Source of the DNA: Cytophagia bacterium
GTDB taxonomy: Bacteria > Bacteroidota > Bacteroidia > Cytophagales > Spirosomataceae
Direction: 5' to 3'
NCBI GenBank assembly: GCA_004293645.1
Contig: REAB01000071.1
Span: 1 to 64,000, forward strand
DNA: 64,000 bases
Of the stretch, positions 31,165 to 40,370 are shown piece after piece (the stretch's first letter is position 1; the number at the start of each line of letters is the position of its first letter). The notes below the pieces were generated by a model. The model ran no database searches and was not told the DNA's origin. It was given only the letters and a program-made list of their open reading frames with translations. The position numbers and the translations under genes were made by a program.

Positions 31165-32643
31165 ATGACCGAACTCTCTCCCGATATTCTCTCTAAATAC
31201 GAAATGGTGATTGGCTTAGAAGTGCATTGCCAATTGCAAACGCAAACCAAGATTTTTGCGACCGACACCAATCAATTTGGGGCAGAACCCAACACCAACG
31301 TAAGCGTTTTGACCCTGGCACACCCTGGCACACTGCCCAAACTCAACAAAAAAGCGGTAGAATACGCCATCAGAATGGGTTTGGCTTGCGGTTGCGACAT
31401 TACACGGCACACCATTTTTGACCGCAAAAACTACTTTTATCCCGATTTGCCCAAGGGCTTTCAGACTTCGCAAGACAAATTTCCGATTTGTGTGGGCGGG
31501 GGCGTGGCTGTCAAGTTTAAGGACAAAAACGGCCAAACCTGCGAAAGAACAGTGAAAGTACACCACATTCATTTGGAAGAAGACGCGGGCAAATCGGTGC
31601 ACGACGGCGCGGCCACCGATACGCTTTTAGACTACAATCGCGCGGGAACGCCGCTCATCGAGATGGTGTCTGACCCCGACTTGCACTCTGCCGAAGAAAC
31701 GGGCGCGTACCTCACGGAGGTGCGCCGCTTGGTACGTTATTTGGACATCTGCGACGGCAACATGGAAGAAGGCTCACTGCGCTGCGATTTGAATATTTCG
31801 GTGCGGCTGCACGGGGCAAAACAACTGGGCGTAAAAGTAGAAGTCAAAAACATGAACTCCATTCGCAATGTGATGCGGGCGGTGGAGGTGGAGTTTCGGC
31901 GGCAGGTAGAAATGGTTGAAAATAACGAAACGATTTTGATGGAAACCCGCTCTTATGACCCCGAAACCAACCAAACGCAGGGAATGAGGCTCAAAGAAAC
32001 CATGAACGATTACCGCTATTTTCCCGAACCCGACTTAGCTCCCGTTGTCATTTCGGACGAATGGCTGGCGCGTATTGAAAACGAAATGCCACCGCTGCCG
32101 CGCCAATTGTTCGATAAATTTACCAATGAATATGGCCTCTCCAACAACCACGCGGCGGTTTTGACCGACAGCAAAGACGTGGCGCTGTATTTTGAACAAC
32201 TCGGCCAAGCCGTGGGCAACTACCAAGCCGCCGCCAACTGGACGATTGGTCCCGTAAAAACGTATTTGAACGAAAATAACGACCTCACGGCCAATCAATT
32301 TCCCGTTTCGATTCAAACATTGGCCAATTTGATTCAATTGGTAGAACAAAATAAAGTGAGTAATTCGACGGCAACGCAGAAAATTTTGCCGCTCTTGTTG
32401 CAAGACTCCACGCAAAGCCCGCTCGAATTGGCACAGCAAAACAACTGGTTGCAAAACAGCGACGCGGGGGCATTGGAACAAATAATAGACCAAGTGCTGG
32501 CGGCCATGCCCGACAAAGTGAAGGAGTACCAAAAAGGCAAAAAAGGGCTAATGGGGCTTTTTGTGGGCGAAATCATGAAGCAATCTAAAGGCAGTGCCGA
32601 CCCAAAAATGGTCAATCAATTGCTGGCGCAGAAGCTGGGTTGA
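31165..32643 (+). CDS. gatB: Asp-tRNA(Asn)/Glu-tRNA(Gln) amidotransferase subunit B
   Basis: 492 residues. GatB is the kinase/tRNA-binding subunit of GatCAB, which turns misacylated Glu-tRNA(Gln) or Asp-tRNA(Asn) into the correct form. Seen: VIGLEVHCQLQTQTKIF, CLALPGTLP-like LAHPGTLPKLN, KNYFYPDLPKGFQTSQ, HLEEDAGKSVHD, DYNRAGTPLIEMVSDPDL, EEGSLRCDLNISVR, and VEVKNMNSIRNVMRAVEVE, then MRLKETMNDYRYFPEPDL. The C-terminal helical and YqeY-type domains complete it. gatA and gatC are elsewhere. Confidence 0.97.
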   Translation: MTELSPDILSKYEMVIGLEVHCQLQTQTKIFATDTNQFGAEPNTNVSVLTLAHPGTLPKLNKKAVEYAIRMGLACGCDITRHTIFDRKNYFYPDLPKGFQTSQDKFPICVGGGVAVKFKDKNGQTCERTVKVHHIHLEEDAGKSVHDGAATDTLLDYNRAGTPLIEMVSDPDLHSAEETGAYLTEVRRLVRYLDICDGNMEEGSLRCDLNISVRLHGAKQLGVKVEVKNMNSIRNVMRAVEVEFRRQVEMVENNETILMETRSYDPETNQTQGMRLKETMNDYRYFPEPDLAPVVISDEWLARIENEMPPLPRQLFDKFTNEYGLSNNHAAVLTDSKDVALYFEQLGQAVGNYQAAANWTIGPVKTYLNENNDLTANQFPVSIQTLANLIQLVEQNKVSNSTATQKILPLLLQDSTQSPLELAQQNNWLQNSDAGALEQIIDQVLAAMPDKVKEYQKGKKGLMGLFVGEIMKQSKGSADPKMVNQLLAQKLG

Positions 32644-32659
32644 GTGATATCAAGACAAC

Positions 32660-32692
32660 AAAAGCTCACTGACGTGCCAGCGAGCCTTTATT
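32660..32692 (+). terminator. Terminator after gatB
   Basis: Stem gctcactg / cagcgagc (one mismatch) followed by ctttatt. Confidence 0.5.
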
Positions 32693-32868
32693 AAAAACAG
32701 CTTACAAAACATGCTCAATCGTAACCCGTTTTAATTGTGATGGTCAAGTTTTCTTTTTCACTACCATCATTTTTACCGTTATTCAAGTTACTTTTGGGAA
32801 TATAGATGAGTTATTTTTCGCAGTTCTGAACAGCCTATTTGTAATCTGATATTTGACTTATAATGCCA

Positions 32869-32903
32869 AAAGCTGATTTACCTTTTTTGGGGCAAATCAG
32901 CTT
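32869..32903 (-). terminator. Hairpin after the larger phasin-like gene
   Basis: Perfect 10-bp pairing aagctgattt / aaatcagctt with an inner acc/ggc loop. On the minus strand it follows the stop codon by about 20 nt. Confidence 0.6.
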
Positions 32904-32924
32904 CGGATATTTGGTGCAAGAAAA

Positions 32925-33710
32925 TTAGTTGTTGGTGAACAACTTCTTCAAACGACTGGCACTGTTGATGGCTTGTCCTTTTACTGTTTCTAAGGTTGAG
33001 AACACAATTTCTTGTTGTTTTTCGGCCAACTGCAAGCCACCTTTTACGGCTTTGTTGGTGATTTTCTGCCATTTTTCGCCGTTGGCTATTGCACCTTCTA
33101 CCAATACGTCGGCAGTTTCTAAGGCTACTTCGTTGGCATTTTTGGCTGCTTTTTTTGCATTTTCAATGCGCTCCGACAAGTTCAAATCGGCAATGGCTTT
33201 TTGGGCAGTTTTCATGATATTGCTGCGAAACTTGCTGGTGTTTTCTACGGCTTCGTCCACCATTTCAACGGCAGTGGCTTTTACTTTCAAATTCATTTTA
33301 TTGGCAGTTTCTTTGGCATCGTTCAACCGCTCGTTGATTTCCATGTTTTTCATGGCATCTTTGGCCAGTTTGGCACTCACGGTCTTGGCTTTTTTACCCG
33401 TCTTTTTTACGTCTTTCATCACTTCGGTAGCGGTTTTGGCTACTTGTTTGTTTACGTTTTTGGCGGTGGCTTTTATTTTACTCACGTTTTCTTCAATGTC
33501 GAGCGTTTCTACTACTTCTTTCACGCCTGTCATTACCGAATCTTTCAAGTTTTGGCTTGTTTCGGTTACTTCGGCCATTACTTCGTTGGCCGTTTCTACT
33601 ACTTCTGCTTGGATTTCTTTGGCAGTTTCGTTTACAGAATCCATGATTGTTTTACTTTTTTTGGTGGTAGTTTTTACTACTTTGTTCGATTTTTTGCTGG
33701 TCTTTTCCAT
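32925..33710 (-). CDS. Large phasin-like amphipathic helical protein
   Basis: 261 residues, almost all helix, no signal peptide. The N-terminal two thirds is a run of apolipoprotein-like heptads (ETAKEIQAEVVETANEVMAE, NVNKQVAKTATEVMKDVKKT, NKMNLKVKATAVEMVDEAVE). The C-terminal part, ALETADVLVEGAIANGEKWQ to GGLQLAEKQQEIVFSTLETV, clearly resembles the small neighbouring protein at 33795-34172 and phasins, which coat polyester or lipid granules. It has its own promoter with SARP-like direct repeats. An alternative reading is a LEA-like stress protein. Granule binding is inferred from sequence type and context. Confidence 0.7.
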   Translation of the reverse strand: MEKTSKKSNKVVKTTTKKSKTIMDSVNETAKEIQAEVVETANEVMAEVTETSQNLKDSVMTGVKEVVETLDIEENVSKIKATAKNVNKQVAKTATEVMKDVKKTGKKAKTVSAKLAKDAMKNMEINERLNDAKETANKMNLKVKATAVEMVDEAVENTSKFRSNIMKTAQKAIADLNLSERIENAKKAAKNANEVALETADVLVEGAIANGEKWQKITNKAVKGGLQLAEKQQEIVFSTLETVKGQAINSASRLKKLFTNN

Positions 33711-33754
33711 TGTATTATGAAGTTATGAAGTTTTTGTTTTTTGTTTTGATGATG

Positions 33755-33791
33755 CAAAGGTAAATGCGGCGAGTTACAACTCAGTTACAAC
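33755..33791 (-). promoter_or_regulatory. Promoter with 11-bp-spaced direct repeats (large phasin-like gene)
   Basis: Minus-strand -7 box TACCTTTG (33762-33755). Upstream are two copies of TGTAACT, seen as agttaca at 33772-33778 and 33783-33789 on the + strand. They are 11 bp apart, and the nearer one is 9 nt from the -7 box. The arrangement is the same as at 34202-34236. Confidence 0.8.
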
Positions 33792-33794
33792 TAT

Positions 33795-34172
33795 TTAGGC
33801 GGTTGCTTTTTTGGTTTTAGGACCTCTTTTCTTGGCTACTACGGGGGTAGCTTCGGTCAACTCTACGGCCATACTTTCGGCTTTGTTGGCCACAGGTTGG
33901 CGGTTTACAATTTTCTGTATGCGTCCGCTGCTTTTCAACAAATGTGCTTTGATGGCTTCCAAGGTAGTAAATGCCATATCCTGTTGTTTTCCTAAGATGG
34001 CAACACCGCCCTTCATGGCTTTCTCAAACACATTTTGCCACTGCTGGGCTACGGCCAACGTACCATCTACCAAACCTTCGGTGGCTTGGAGGGCGTTGCT
34101 GTTTAATGTGGCTACTTGATTTTTGATTGTTTCTACCCGATTGGCTTTATTTTTTGAAGTATTAGCTTTCAT
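33795..34172 (-). CDS. Small phasin-like protein
   Basis: 125 residues. The central region NSNALQATEGLVDGTLAVAQ, then QWQNVFEKAMKGGVAILGKQ and QDMAFTTLEAIKAHLLKSSG, has the phasin pattern and aligns with the C-terminus of the larger neighbour, so the two are paralogues. The C-terminal tail VVAKKRGPKTKKATA is basic and resembles the Lys/Ala-rich or AT-hook-like tails of granule proteins that also bind DNA. It has its own direct-repeat promoter directly after the regulator gene. Phasin function is inferred. Confidence 0.7.
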   Translation of the reverse strand: MKANTSKNKANRVETIKNQVATLNSNALQATEGLVDGTLAVAQQWQNVFEKAMKGGVAILGKQQDMAFTTLEAIKAHLLKSSGRIQKIVNRQPVANKAESMAVELTEATPVVAKKRGPKTKKATA

Positions 34173-34201
34173 CTTTTTCGTGTTTTTTAAATTTGATGAT
34201 G

Positions 34202-34236
34202 CAAAGCTAAGGCGACTGAGTTACAGCTCAGTTACA
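34202..34236 (-). promoter_or_regulatory. Promoter with 11-bp-spaced direct repeats (small phasin-like gene)
   Basis: Minus-strand -7 box TAGCTTTG (34209-34202). Copies of TGTAACT (agttaca on +) at 34219-34225 and 34230-34236, 11 bp apart, the nearer one 9 nt from the -7 box. The downstream leader gatgatg is also shared with the other promoter. Confidence 0.8.
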
Positions 34237-34241
34237 AATTT

Positions 34242-35054
34242 CTACACGCTCGAAATTTTCTGAAAAAGTTGTTTGGTTTCGGGAAGTGGGGCTACGCCAA
34301 ACTCGGCTTTGAGCATTTTTTCGCACTGTTGGTACGTTTTGATGGCCATGGGGCGGTTGCCTTTCTGAAAATACGCCTGCATCTGAATGCGGTAGGCATC
34401 TTCCCAGGTAGGGTCTATGAGAAGGGCTTGCTGCGTAAGGCGTACGCTTTCCATGGGGTTTTCGGTAATAATTAGCTCGCTGAGGGTAACAATAGCGCCC
34501 AGCGTAAGTACTTGCAAACGCTCGCGCTCGTCGCAGGGCCAATCTTCGTAGAGGCGGTCGGGTAGATATACGCCTCGGTGCAACTCAATGGCCTCTCTAA
34601 AAGCCAGTTGCGCCATTTTAGGAGCATCATTCAAGAGTTGATTTCCGAGGGCAATGTATGCTTCAAGGGCATCGGCATCTATCCAAATGGCATCGGCGTT
34701 GAGTTGATAAGCCAGCCCTTGCCGCGTAATGTATTGCGTGTCGGCGTGGCTTTTGCGGGCGGGTTCGAGCACTTTGTTGATGCCGTGCAGGGCTACTTTA
34801 AAATACGAGTCGCCGCTGTCGAGGTCTTCTTCCCAAAGTCGGTCTAAGATTTGCTCTTTGTGTTGGGCTTTTCGGTGGCGCGAGGTTATCAAAAACTCAA
34901 ACAATTCGACGGTTTTGCTGCGGCCCCATTCTTTGGGGGCTACTACTGCACCGTGGCGGCGTACTTGAAAATTGCCCAGCGTTTGTACCCAAACGTGCGT
35001 GTTTTCTTTTTTTGCCGCAATTGCCCGCATTTTTTCCTCAAAAAAGGCTTTCAT
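34242..35054 (-). CDS. SARP/BTAD-type transcriptional activator
   Basis: 270 residues. The N-terminal ~110 residues (VQTLGNFQVRRHGAVVAPKE, WGRSKTVELFEFLITSRHRK, KEQILDRLWEEDLDSGDSYF) form an OmpR-like winged helix as in AfsR/SARP proteins. Residues ~120-270 are a BTAD, a TPR-like domain (DADALEAYIALGNQLLND, AFREAIELHRGVYLPDRLYE, DAYRIQMQAYFQKGNRPMAI). There is no ATPase or sensor domain, so it is a small SARP-like activator. Its start overlaps the stop of the upstream gene (ATGA), implying coupling. Its 3' end abuts a promoter carrying SARP-style direct repeats, so the phasin-like genes are its likely targets. Confidence 0.85.
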   Translation of the reverse strand: MKAFFEEKMRAIAAKKENTHVWVQTLGNFQVRRHGAVVAPKEWGRSKTVELFEFLITSRHRKAQHKEQILDRLWEEDLDSGDSYFKVALHGINKVLEPARKSHADTQYITRQGLAYQLNADAIWIDADALEAYIALGNQLLNDAPKMAQLAFREAIELHRGVYLPDRLYEDWPCDERERLQVLTLGAIVTLSELIITENPMESVRLTQQALLIDPTWEDAYRIQMQAYFQKGNRPMAIKTYQQCEKMLKAEFGVAPLPETKQLFQKISSV

Positions 35055-35584
35055 TTGGTCTTTTTTGACAATTTATCTACTTTCTGATTGAGGGCTTTTA
35101 TTTCACTCGCCATGTTTTCGAGCAGCCCCATCATTTGCCGAAAATCTGATTTGGAGGAACTACGCCATTCGTCAATTTCTAGGTTTTTGCCAATGGTATC
35201 TTCTATTTTTTGGTTGATGCTATCGCTTACGTACTGAATCTGGTCTTGAATCTGCGCCACCTGCTTTTTGGGGTCTTTGATGGAGTCCATTACGAGTTTG
35301 GGCGTTACGGCGGCGGCTTTTTTCCAGAGGTCGAGGCTCTTGGCCAAAATCCCTTTTTGCTCTTCTGGCGACTTGTCTTCGACGGCCTGCGTGGTGAGTT
35401 CGGCCAGTTTTTCTTGCACAAATTTCACAAACTCATCGGGTTCAGAAAATCGTTTTTCATCGCCGCCTTGCACGTGCCTGATGTTGCCCCGCCACTGGAT
35501 TTGCGGTTCGCCTTGCTCATTATTATAAATTTTCTGGGTAAATCTTAGCACAAAAGAGGCAGTTTCTTCTTTTTTTGCAGCCAT
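35051..35584 (-). CDS. Coiled-coil protein upstream of the SARP-like regulator
   Basis: 177 residues, no signal peptide. An N-terminal strand segment (SFVLRFTQKIYNNEQGEPQI, WRGNIRHVQGGDEKRFSEPD) gives way to helices and a C-terminal coiled coil (FRQMMGLLENMASEIKALNQKVDKLSKKTK region). LWKKAAAVTPKLVMDSIKDP recalls granule-associated or PHA-synthase accessory proteins in a loose way only. It overlaps the regulator by 4 nt (ATGA). It may act on the regulator or on the same granule. Not assigned to a named family by me. Confidence 0.6.
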   Translation of the reverse strand: MAAKKEETASFVLRFTQKIYNNEQGEPQIQWRGNIRHVQGGDEKRFSEPDEFVKFVQEKLAELTTQAVEDKSPEEQKGILAKSLDLWKKAAAVTPKLVMDSIKDPKKQVAQIQDQIQYVSDSINQKIEDTIGKNLEIDEWRSSSKSDFRQMMGLLENMASEIKALNQKVDKLSKKTK

Positions 35585-35674
35585 TGTATTATGTTGCTAA
35601 ATGTTTGAAATATTTGGGTAAATATAGGGAATAAAAGATGCCCCAAACTTGCAGCAAAAAAATAACCAAAAAAT

Positions 35675-36769
35675 ATGTCTTACTACCACAAAATTAGAGC
35701 ATTAACAAAGCAAGTTCCTATTGAGTTGGTTGATTTTGAACAGCCACGAGACCAAGCAAGAACCCCAACCCAAGCATCTTCCAATTTTATTACGAACAAA
35801 GAACAGGGCGATTGGGCTGAGAATTTAATAACGAGGGCTATCAATGCCGCTTCAAACAATTTGGTTGCAGTAAAATATGGTAAATCGGACGATTTGGTGG
35901 CAGGCGAAGATGGATTCGATATCTTTTACCAAGATTTTCAACATGAATTAGACACAATAGACAAACGTCCTGACTTACTTATTTTTAAACGAGATGATTT
36001 TGACCCAGATTTAGGGTTCGATATTAGCCAAGTGCCGCATCATCAAATCACCGCATATGTTAGAAAAGCAATAGCTGGTATTGAGGTACGTTCAAGTGCT
36101 TTTTTGATTGACCGTTATGAACAAGCCATGCAAGCGCGAACTGAAAAATTTGTAAAAATGGCTATAGAAACCAAGAACAGAATTTTGAGCGATTACTTAG
36201 ATATTTTACAGCACCCCGCCAGAGAAAACTACATTGAATTGCTGAACGGAATTAATGCTAAAACCTTGGCTGTTACTGATTTTAGAGTGCCGAGTTGGAG
36301 TTCGTCGGCTCGACTTGTTGAACTCAAAGATTTGTTTAGAACCCTCAAAACGTCAATTAGAGAGATACAAAAAAGAGATTACCTTTCTATTACCCCCAAA
36401 GTAGAAGACATCAAGGTTGTTTATAAATGGATAGAAACTTTTCATGTTCCTCATTTTTATTTTCAGGTATTTTTCGATAAAGTGTATGGAATTTCTTTTG
36501 AGCAAATTCTTCAAATTATTTCTAATCCAGACAATGACGGGGGCGTATTTTCGGTTGAAACAGACCCAAAAAATCAGAACAAAACAACCATAAAAATAAA
36601 TTCTAAATCTGGATTACTCATTGCCACAAAAGTAGACGAACCGTTGCACGAGAGCGTTAAGAAAGAAATGGACAGGGGTAGGCTATTGTTTTACGTAACT
36701 TTTAAAGGCGGAACGGCCTATCTCGACCTCACTACTTTGAACACCATGCTGAACACCCATTTTGAATGA
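35675..36769 (+). CDS. AccI-like type II restriction endonuclease
   Basis: 364 residues. Candidate PD-(D/E)xK catalytic residues are in [17 protein letters not shown] (Asp) and [20 protein letters not shown] (Glu ... with a following basic residue). The overall pattern recalls the AccI family (target GTMKAC), from memory. It precedes and overlaps by 4 nt (ATGA) an adenine methyltransferase, the usual type II pair. The two genes are visibly more A+T-rich than their neighbours, indicating horizontal transfer between the regulator cluster and the WS/DGAT gene. Confidence 0.75.
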   Translation: MSYYHKIRALTKQVPIELVDFEQPRDQARTPTQASSNFITNKEQGDWAENLITRAINAASNNLVAVKYGKSDDLVAGEDGFDIFYQDFQHELDTIDKRPDLLIFKRDDFDPDLGFDISQVPHHQITAYVRKAIAGIEVRSSAFLIDRYEQAMQARTEKFVKMAIETKNRILSDYLDILQHPARENYIELLNGINAKTLAVTDFRVPSWSSSARLVELKDLFRTLKTSIREIQKRDYLSITPKVEDIKVVYKWIETFHVPHFYFQVFFDKVYGISFEQILQIISNPDNDGGVFSVETDPKNQNKTTIKINSKSGLLIATKVDEPLHESVKKEMDRGRLLFYVTFKGGTAYLDLTTLNTMLNTHFE

Positions 36770-38424
36770 GTACATCAAAACTACATACAAGCCTCATTTT
36801 GAGAGATACCATTGAATTGAATTATAAACATTCAGTTTCAATAGCACACCGCAAAAAATTTGCGCAATTTTTTACCCCATTTCCCATTGCCGACCTGATG
36901 GCTAAGTGGATTTTGGGAAATAATGATTTGAAAACTGTTTTAGAACCTGCTTTTGGACTTGGTGTGTTTTCGAGGGCATTGATGGCTCAAAAAGACGATA
37001 TTACGGTGGAAGGTTTTGAAATAGACACAACCATTTTTGACAATGCCAATCGTTATTTTGGCGATTTTGAAAACGTAAAAATCCAATTACAAGATTATAT
37101 ATACAGCAACTGGCAAAATAAATACGACGGCATTATTTGCAATCCTCCCTATTTTAAGTTTCACGATTATGACAGCAAGAGTGTACTCAGAGAAATTGAA
37201 ACACATCTCAAATACAAACTGAACGGCTTCACAAACCTTTACACGTTGTTTTTGTTGAAATCAATTCATCAATTGAAACCAAATGGTCGGTGCGCGTACA
37301 TTATTCCATCGGAGTTTCTAAACGCTGATTATGGTAAGTTAGTGAAGGCTTATTTACTGAAAACGAACGTACTACGACACATTATTGTCATTAATTTTGA
37401 TTCAAATCTTTTTGACGATGCCCTGACAACTGCCTCTATTATTTTGTGTGCCAACGACAATCTAACCAACAAAGTACAGTTTAGTAATGTGCAAGATGTG
37501 CAAGATTTAACCAAAATAGAGCAACTCATTGCCAACTATCCTCATCTTGAAGACTTCCAAACCTTTCTTTGTGCAGACTTAAAGCCCGACATTAAATGGA
37601 AAACATATTATCAACCACAAAATGGTATTCATTTCAAAAATCTTGTTCCATTTTCTAATTATGCCAAAGTAGTGAGAGGTATTGCGACTGGTTCAAACGA
37701 GTTTTTTACGTTCAATGAATCGAAAGCCCAAGCATTTTCAATTCCTGAGCAATGTCTTTTACCTTGCATTTGCAAGGCCACCGATACTAAAAAGCCATTT
37801 TTTACCAAAGCAGATTTTGAACTATTAAAATCAAGCAATAAAAACGTTTTCCTACTCAATGCACTTGGCTCAACCAACCAAAACGTGATTGAATATTTGA
37901 AAAAAGGTGAATTGGAAGCAATAGATAAGAAATTTTTAACCGCCAGCAGAACACCTTGGTACGCCTTAGAAAACCGCCCACCTGCCCCTATTTGGGTTTC
38001 GGTTTTTAATCGAACAGGCTTGCGATTTATCCGAAATGAGGCAAATATTTCAAATCTAACTTCGTACCACTGCATTTACCCAAAGCAACAAAATTTATTT
38101 TTTCAAGTAGAACCCGATTTATTATTTGCTTACCTTTTGACCGAAACAGCCAAACAAATTTTTGAAGACAATAGCCGTGAATACGGCAATGGGCTTCAAA
38201 AATTTGAACCCAATGACATCAACAAAGGGCTAATGCTTGATTTGGGACTATTGAACGAAGAAACAATAGCAAAAATATTGAGTTTATACAACCAATACAG
38301 GTTGGCAGTACTTGAAAATAAAAACAGCGAAGCCATCATTGATGCCATAAATCAACTATTTATTGAGCATTATGCCGAAAACAAGAAACCTAAAAATAGT
38401 TTTACGATGCTTGAAATGGCTTAA
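36766..38424 (+). CDS. Type II DNA adenine methyltransferase (TaqI/Eco57I-like)
   Basis: 552 residues. S-adenosylmethionine motif I is [20 protein letters not shown] near residue 60; the catalytic motif IV is [13 protein letters not shown] near 125 (NPPY, N6-adenine type). [20 protein letters not shown] follows. The C-terminal half, with [17 protein letters not shown] and the later [20 protein letters not shown] region, is the TaqI-like target-recognition domain. It protects the host from the endonuclease encoded just before it. The second subunit (specificity) is not needed in this type. A+T-rich, likely acquired. Confidence 0.9.
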   Translation: MSTSKLHTSLILRDTIELNYKHSVSIAHRKKFAQFFTPFPIADLMAKWILGNNDLKTVLEPAFGLGVFSRALMAQKDDITVEGFEIDTTIFDNANRYFGDFENVKIQLQDYIYSNWQNKYDGIICNPPYFKFHDYDSKSVLREIETHLKYKLNGFTNLYTLFLLKSIHQLKPNGRCAYIIPSEFLNADYGKLVKAYLLKTNVLRHIIVINFDSNLFDDALTTASIILCANDNLTNKVQFSNVQDVQDLTKIEQLIANYPHLEDFQTFLCADLKPDIKWKTYYQPQNGIHFKNLVPFSNYAKVVRGIATGSNEFFTFNESKAQAFSIPEQCLLPCICKATDTKKPFFTKADFELLKSSNKNVFLLNALGSTNQNVIEYLKKGELEAIDKKFLTASRTPWYALENRPPAPIWVSVFNRTGLRFIRNEANISNLTSYHCIYPKQQNLFFQVEPDLLFAYLLTETAKQIFEDNSREYGNGLQKFEPNDINKGLMLDLGLLNEETIAKILSLYNQYRLAVLENKNSEAIIDAINQLFIEHYAENKKPKNSFTMLEMA

Positions 38425-38482
38425 TTCATAAAATGGCGTTCACCTAAAATTAAATATCAATCCATTCCCTAACAATACCAAA

Positions 38483-40324
38483 ATGGCAGAAAAAAACAGT
38501 AAAAAAGAGAAAAAAAACGATTTGCAATCCATCAGCGGCATGGATGCTACATTTTTATACGCCGAAACCCCCACCAGCCCCATGCACGTAGGCTCGGTGG
38601 TGGTCATTGAAGGCTCATTAAAATACGAAATCTTTCGCGCTATTATCAGCTCGCGGCTGCACCTTATTCCCAAACTTCGGCAACGGCTGCTGTACGTGCC
38701 TTTGAGTATTGACTATCCGTATTGGGTGGACGACCCCAACTTCGACCTCGACTTGCACACCAACCACATTGCACTACCGCAGCCAGGCGGCTGGAAACAA
38801 CTCCGCGACGTGGCTTCGCAGGTTTTTAGCGAACCATTGGAGCAAAGTCGCCCACTTTGGTCTATGACATTTATAGAAGGTCTCAATAATATTCCGCAAG
38901 TGCCGCCAGGCTCGGTGGCCATTGTCAGCCGCATTCACCACGTGGCCATTGACGGCATGGCGGGGGCCAGTTTGTTGAGTGTTTTGTTCGATTTGTCGAA
39001 TAGCAAGGGCGAAATACCTGCCCCTAAACCGTTCAATCCCAAGCCTTTGCCCAACGATTTGCAGCTGATTATGAACAGCACCATGAGCTTTGCCAAAGAC
39101 CCGTTCAAGTTTCCGCGCTTGCTCACCGACACGCTCACGGCTACCGTTAAGGCAGGTTTCTTGACCCGCGTGCAGCGGTCGGCGTTGCCCACGGTGCCTT
39201 TCACGGCACCACCCACGCCCTTCAACGGGCTGGTGTCGTCGCGGCGCAAGTGGAACTCGGCCATTTTGGCACTCGACCGCATTTTGAACCTCAAAAACCT
39301 CATGGGAACTACCATGAACGACATCATGCTCGCTATTTGTGCGGGAGCGTTGCGGCGGTATTTGCTCGAAAAAGGTAAACTTCCCCAAAAACCGCTCGTA
39401 GCCATGGTACCCATTTCGACCCGTACCGCTGCCGAAGCCAACGACGTGGACAATCAAATTGCGGCCATGCTTGTGCAGCTCGCCACCAACGTAGCCGACC
39501 CAATTGAGCGGTTGGAGAAAATCAGTGAGAATACCAATCGGGGCAAAACGTACCAGGGAGCAGTGGGGGCCAAAACGCTCGCTCAAATGGCCGAAGCGGT
39601 GCCGTTTGGCGTGGCCAACCAAGCCGCGCGGCTCTACTCTCGGTTTCATTTGGCCGAAAAGCACACACCCGCGCTCAACGTTACAATTACCAACGTGCCT
39701 GGCCCCAAAATTCCGCTTTTTATTCACGGGCATCAGTTGCTGTCGGTGATGGGTATGGCGCCCGTTATAGATGGTATGGGCTTGATTATCACCATTTTTA
39801 GTTACAATGGCTTGGTTACGGTTAGCCCCACTTCCGATGCGAAATCAATGCCCGATATTGATGATTTTACGCGCTACATCAGGGAGTCGGCCAACGAATT
39901 GGAAGCGGTGATTTTGGAACACGTAGCAAAAAAAGAACCAAAAACCGCCAAAAAAGTCGCCAAAGCGAAGTCGGATGTGGTATTTGAAACCATGAAAAAA
40001 CACCTTAAAAAGCAGCCCGAACTCATTTGGCCAGGTACGGGGATGTTTCAGTTTAAGGTAAAAGGCGACGTGGAAACCCTCTGGAAATTAGATTTTAACG
40101 CTGTTCCCGTCAAAATATCGAAAGGAAAAGCCGAAAACCCCGACGCGACCTTTATCGTTGAAGACGAGCATTTGTTGAAAATAGCCATGGGCAAATTGGA
40201 CGTTCAGACGGCCTTTATTCAAGGGCGACTCAAAGTAGAAGGCAATTTTGAAAAAGCAATGCGCGTGGGTAAACTCATTGGCAAATTGCCTAAAATAGAA
40301 GAAAAAACGGACGTTGTTACTTAG
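38483..40324 (+). CDS. Wax ester synthase / diacylglycerol acyltransferase fused to a C-terminal SCP2 domain
   Basis: 613 residues. The N-terminal ~480 residues are a WS/DGAT: ISGMDATFLYAETPTSPMHV, the catalytic IHHVAIDGMAGASLL (HHxxxDG at residues 152-158), and LNVTITNVPGPKIPLFIHGH with the PLW and ND-type motifs. It makes wax esters and/or triacylglycerol from acyl-CoA at the membrane or on granules. A Lys/Ala linker then leads to an SCP2/sterol-carrier domain (~505-600: GTGMFQFKVKGDVETLWKLD, DATFIVEDEHLLKIAMGKLD, AFIQGRLKVEGNFEKAMRVG), which binds lipids. The fusion could hand substrate to the enzyme. The phasin-like genes lie 5 kb to the left. Confidence 0.92.
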   Translation: MAEKNSKKEKKNDLQSISGMDATFLYAETPTSPMHVGSVVVIEGSLKYEIFRAIISSRLHLIPKLRQRLLYVPLSIDYPYWVDDPNFDLDLHTNHIALPQPGGWKQLRDVASQVFSEPLEQSRPLWSMTFIEGLNNIPQVPPGSVAIVSRIHHVAIDGMAGASLLSVLFDLSNSKGEIPAPKPFNPKPLPNDLQLIMNSTMSFAKDPFKFPRLLTDTLTATVKAGFLTRVQRSALPTVPFTAPPTPFNGLVSSRRKWNSAILALDRILNLKNLMGTTMNDIMLAICAGALRRYLLEKGKLPQKPLVAMVPISTRTAAEANDVDNQIAAMLVQLATNVADPIERLEKISENTNRGKTYQGAVGAKTLAQMAEAVPFGVANQAARLYSRFHLAEKHTPALNVTITNVPGPKIPLFIHGHQLLSVMGMAPVIDGMGLIITIFSYNGLVTVSPTSDAKSMPDIDDFTRYIRESANELEAVILEHVAKKEPKTAKKVAKAKSDVVFETMKKHLKKQPELIWPGTGMFQFKVKGDVETLWKLDFNAVPVKISKGKAENPDATFIVEDEHLLKIAMGKLDVQTAFIQGRLKVEGNFEKAMRVGKLIGKLPKIEEKTDVVT

Positions 40325-40370
40325 GAATGTAAAAACAATAAAGTATCATTCTACAAAAGAAAAAACCTTT

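Noticed and set aside
32929-33720. 263-codon frame antisense to the larger phasin-like gene
   Set aside because: Its composition is the mirror of a Lys/Ala/Glu helical protein, and the promoter lies on the minus strand only.
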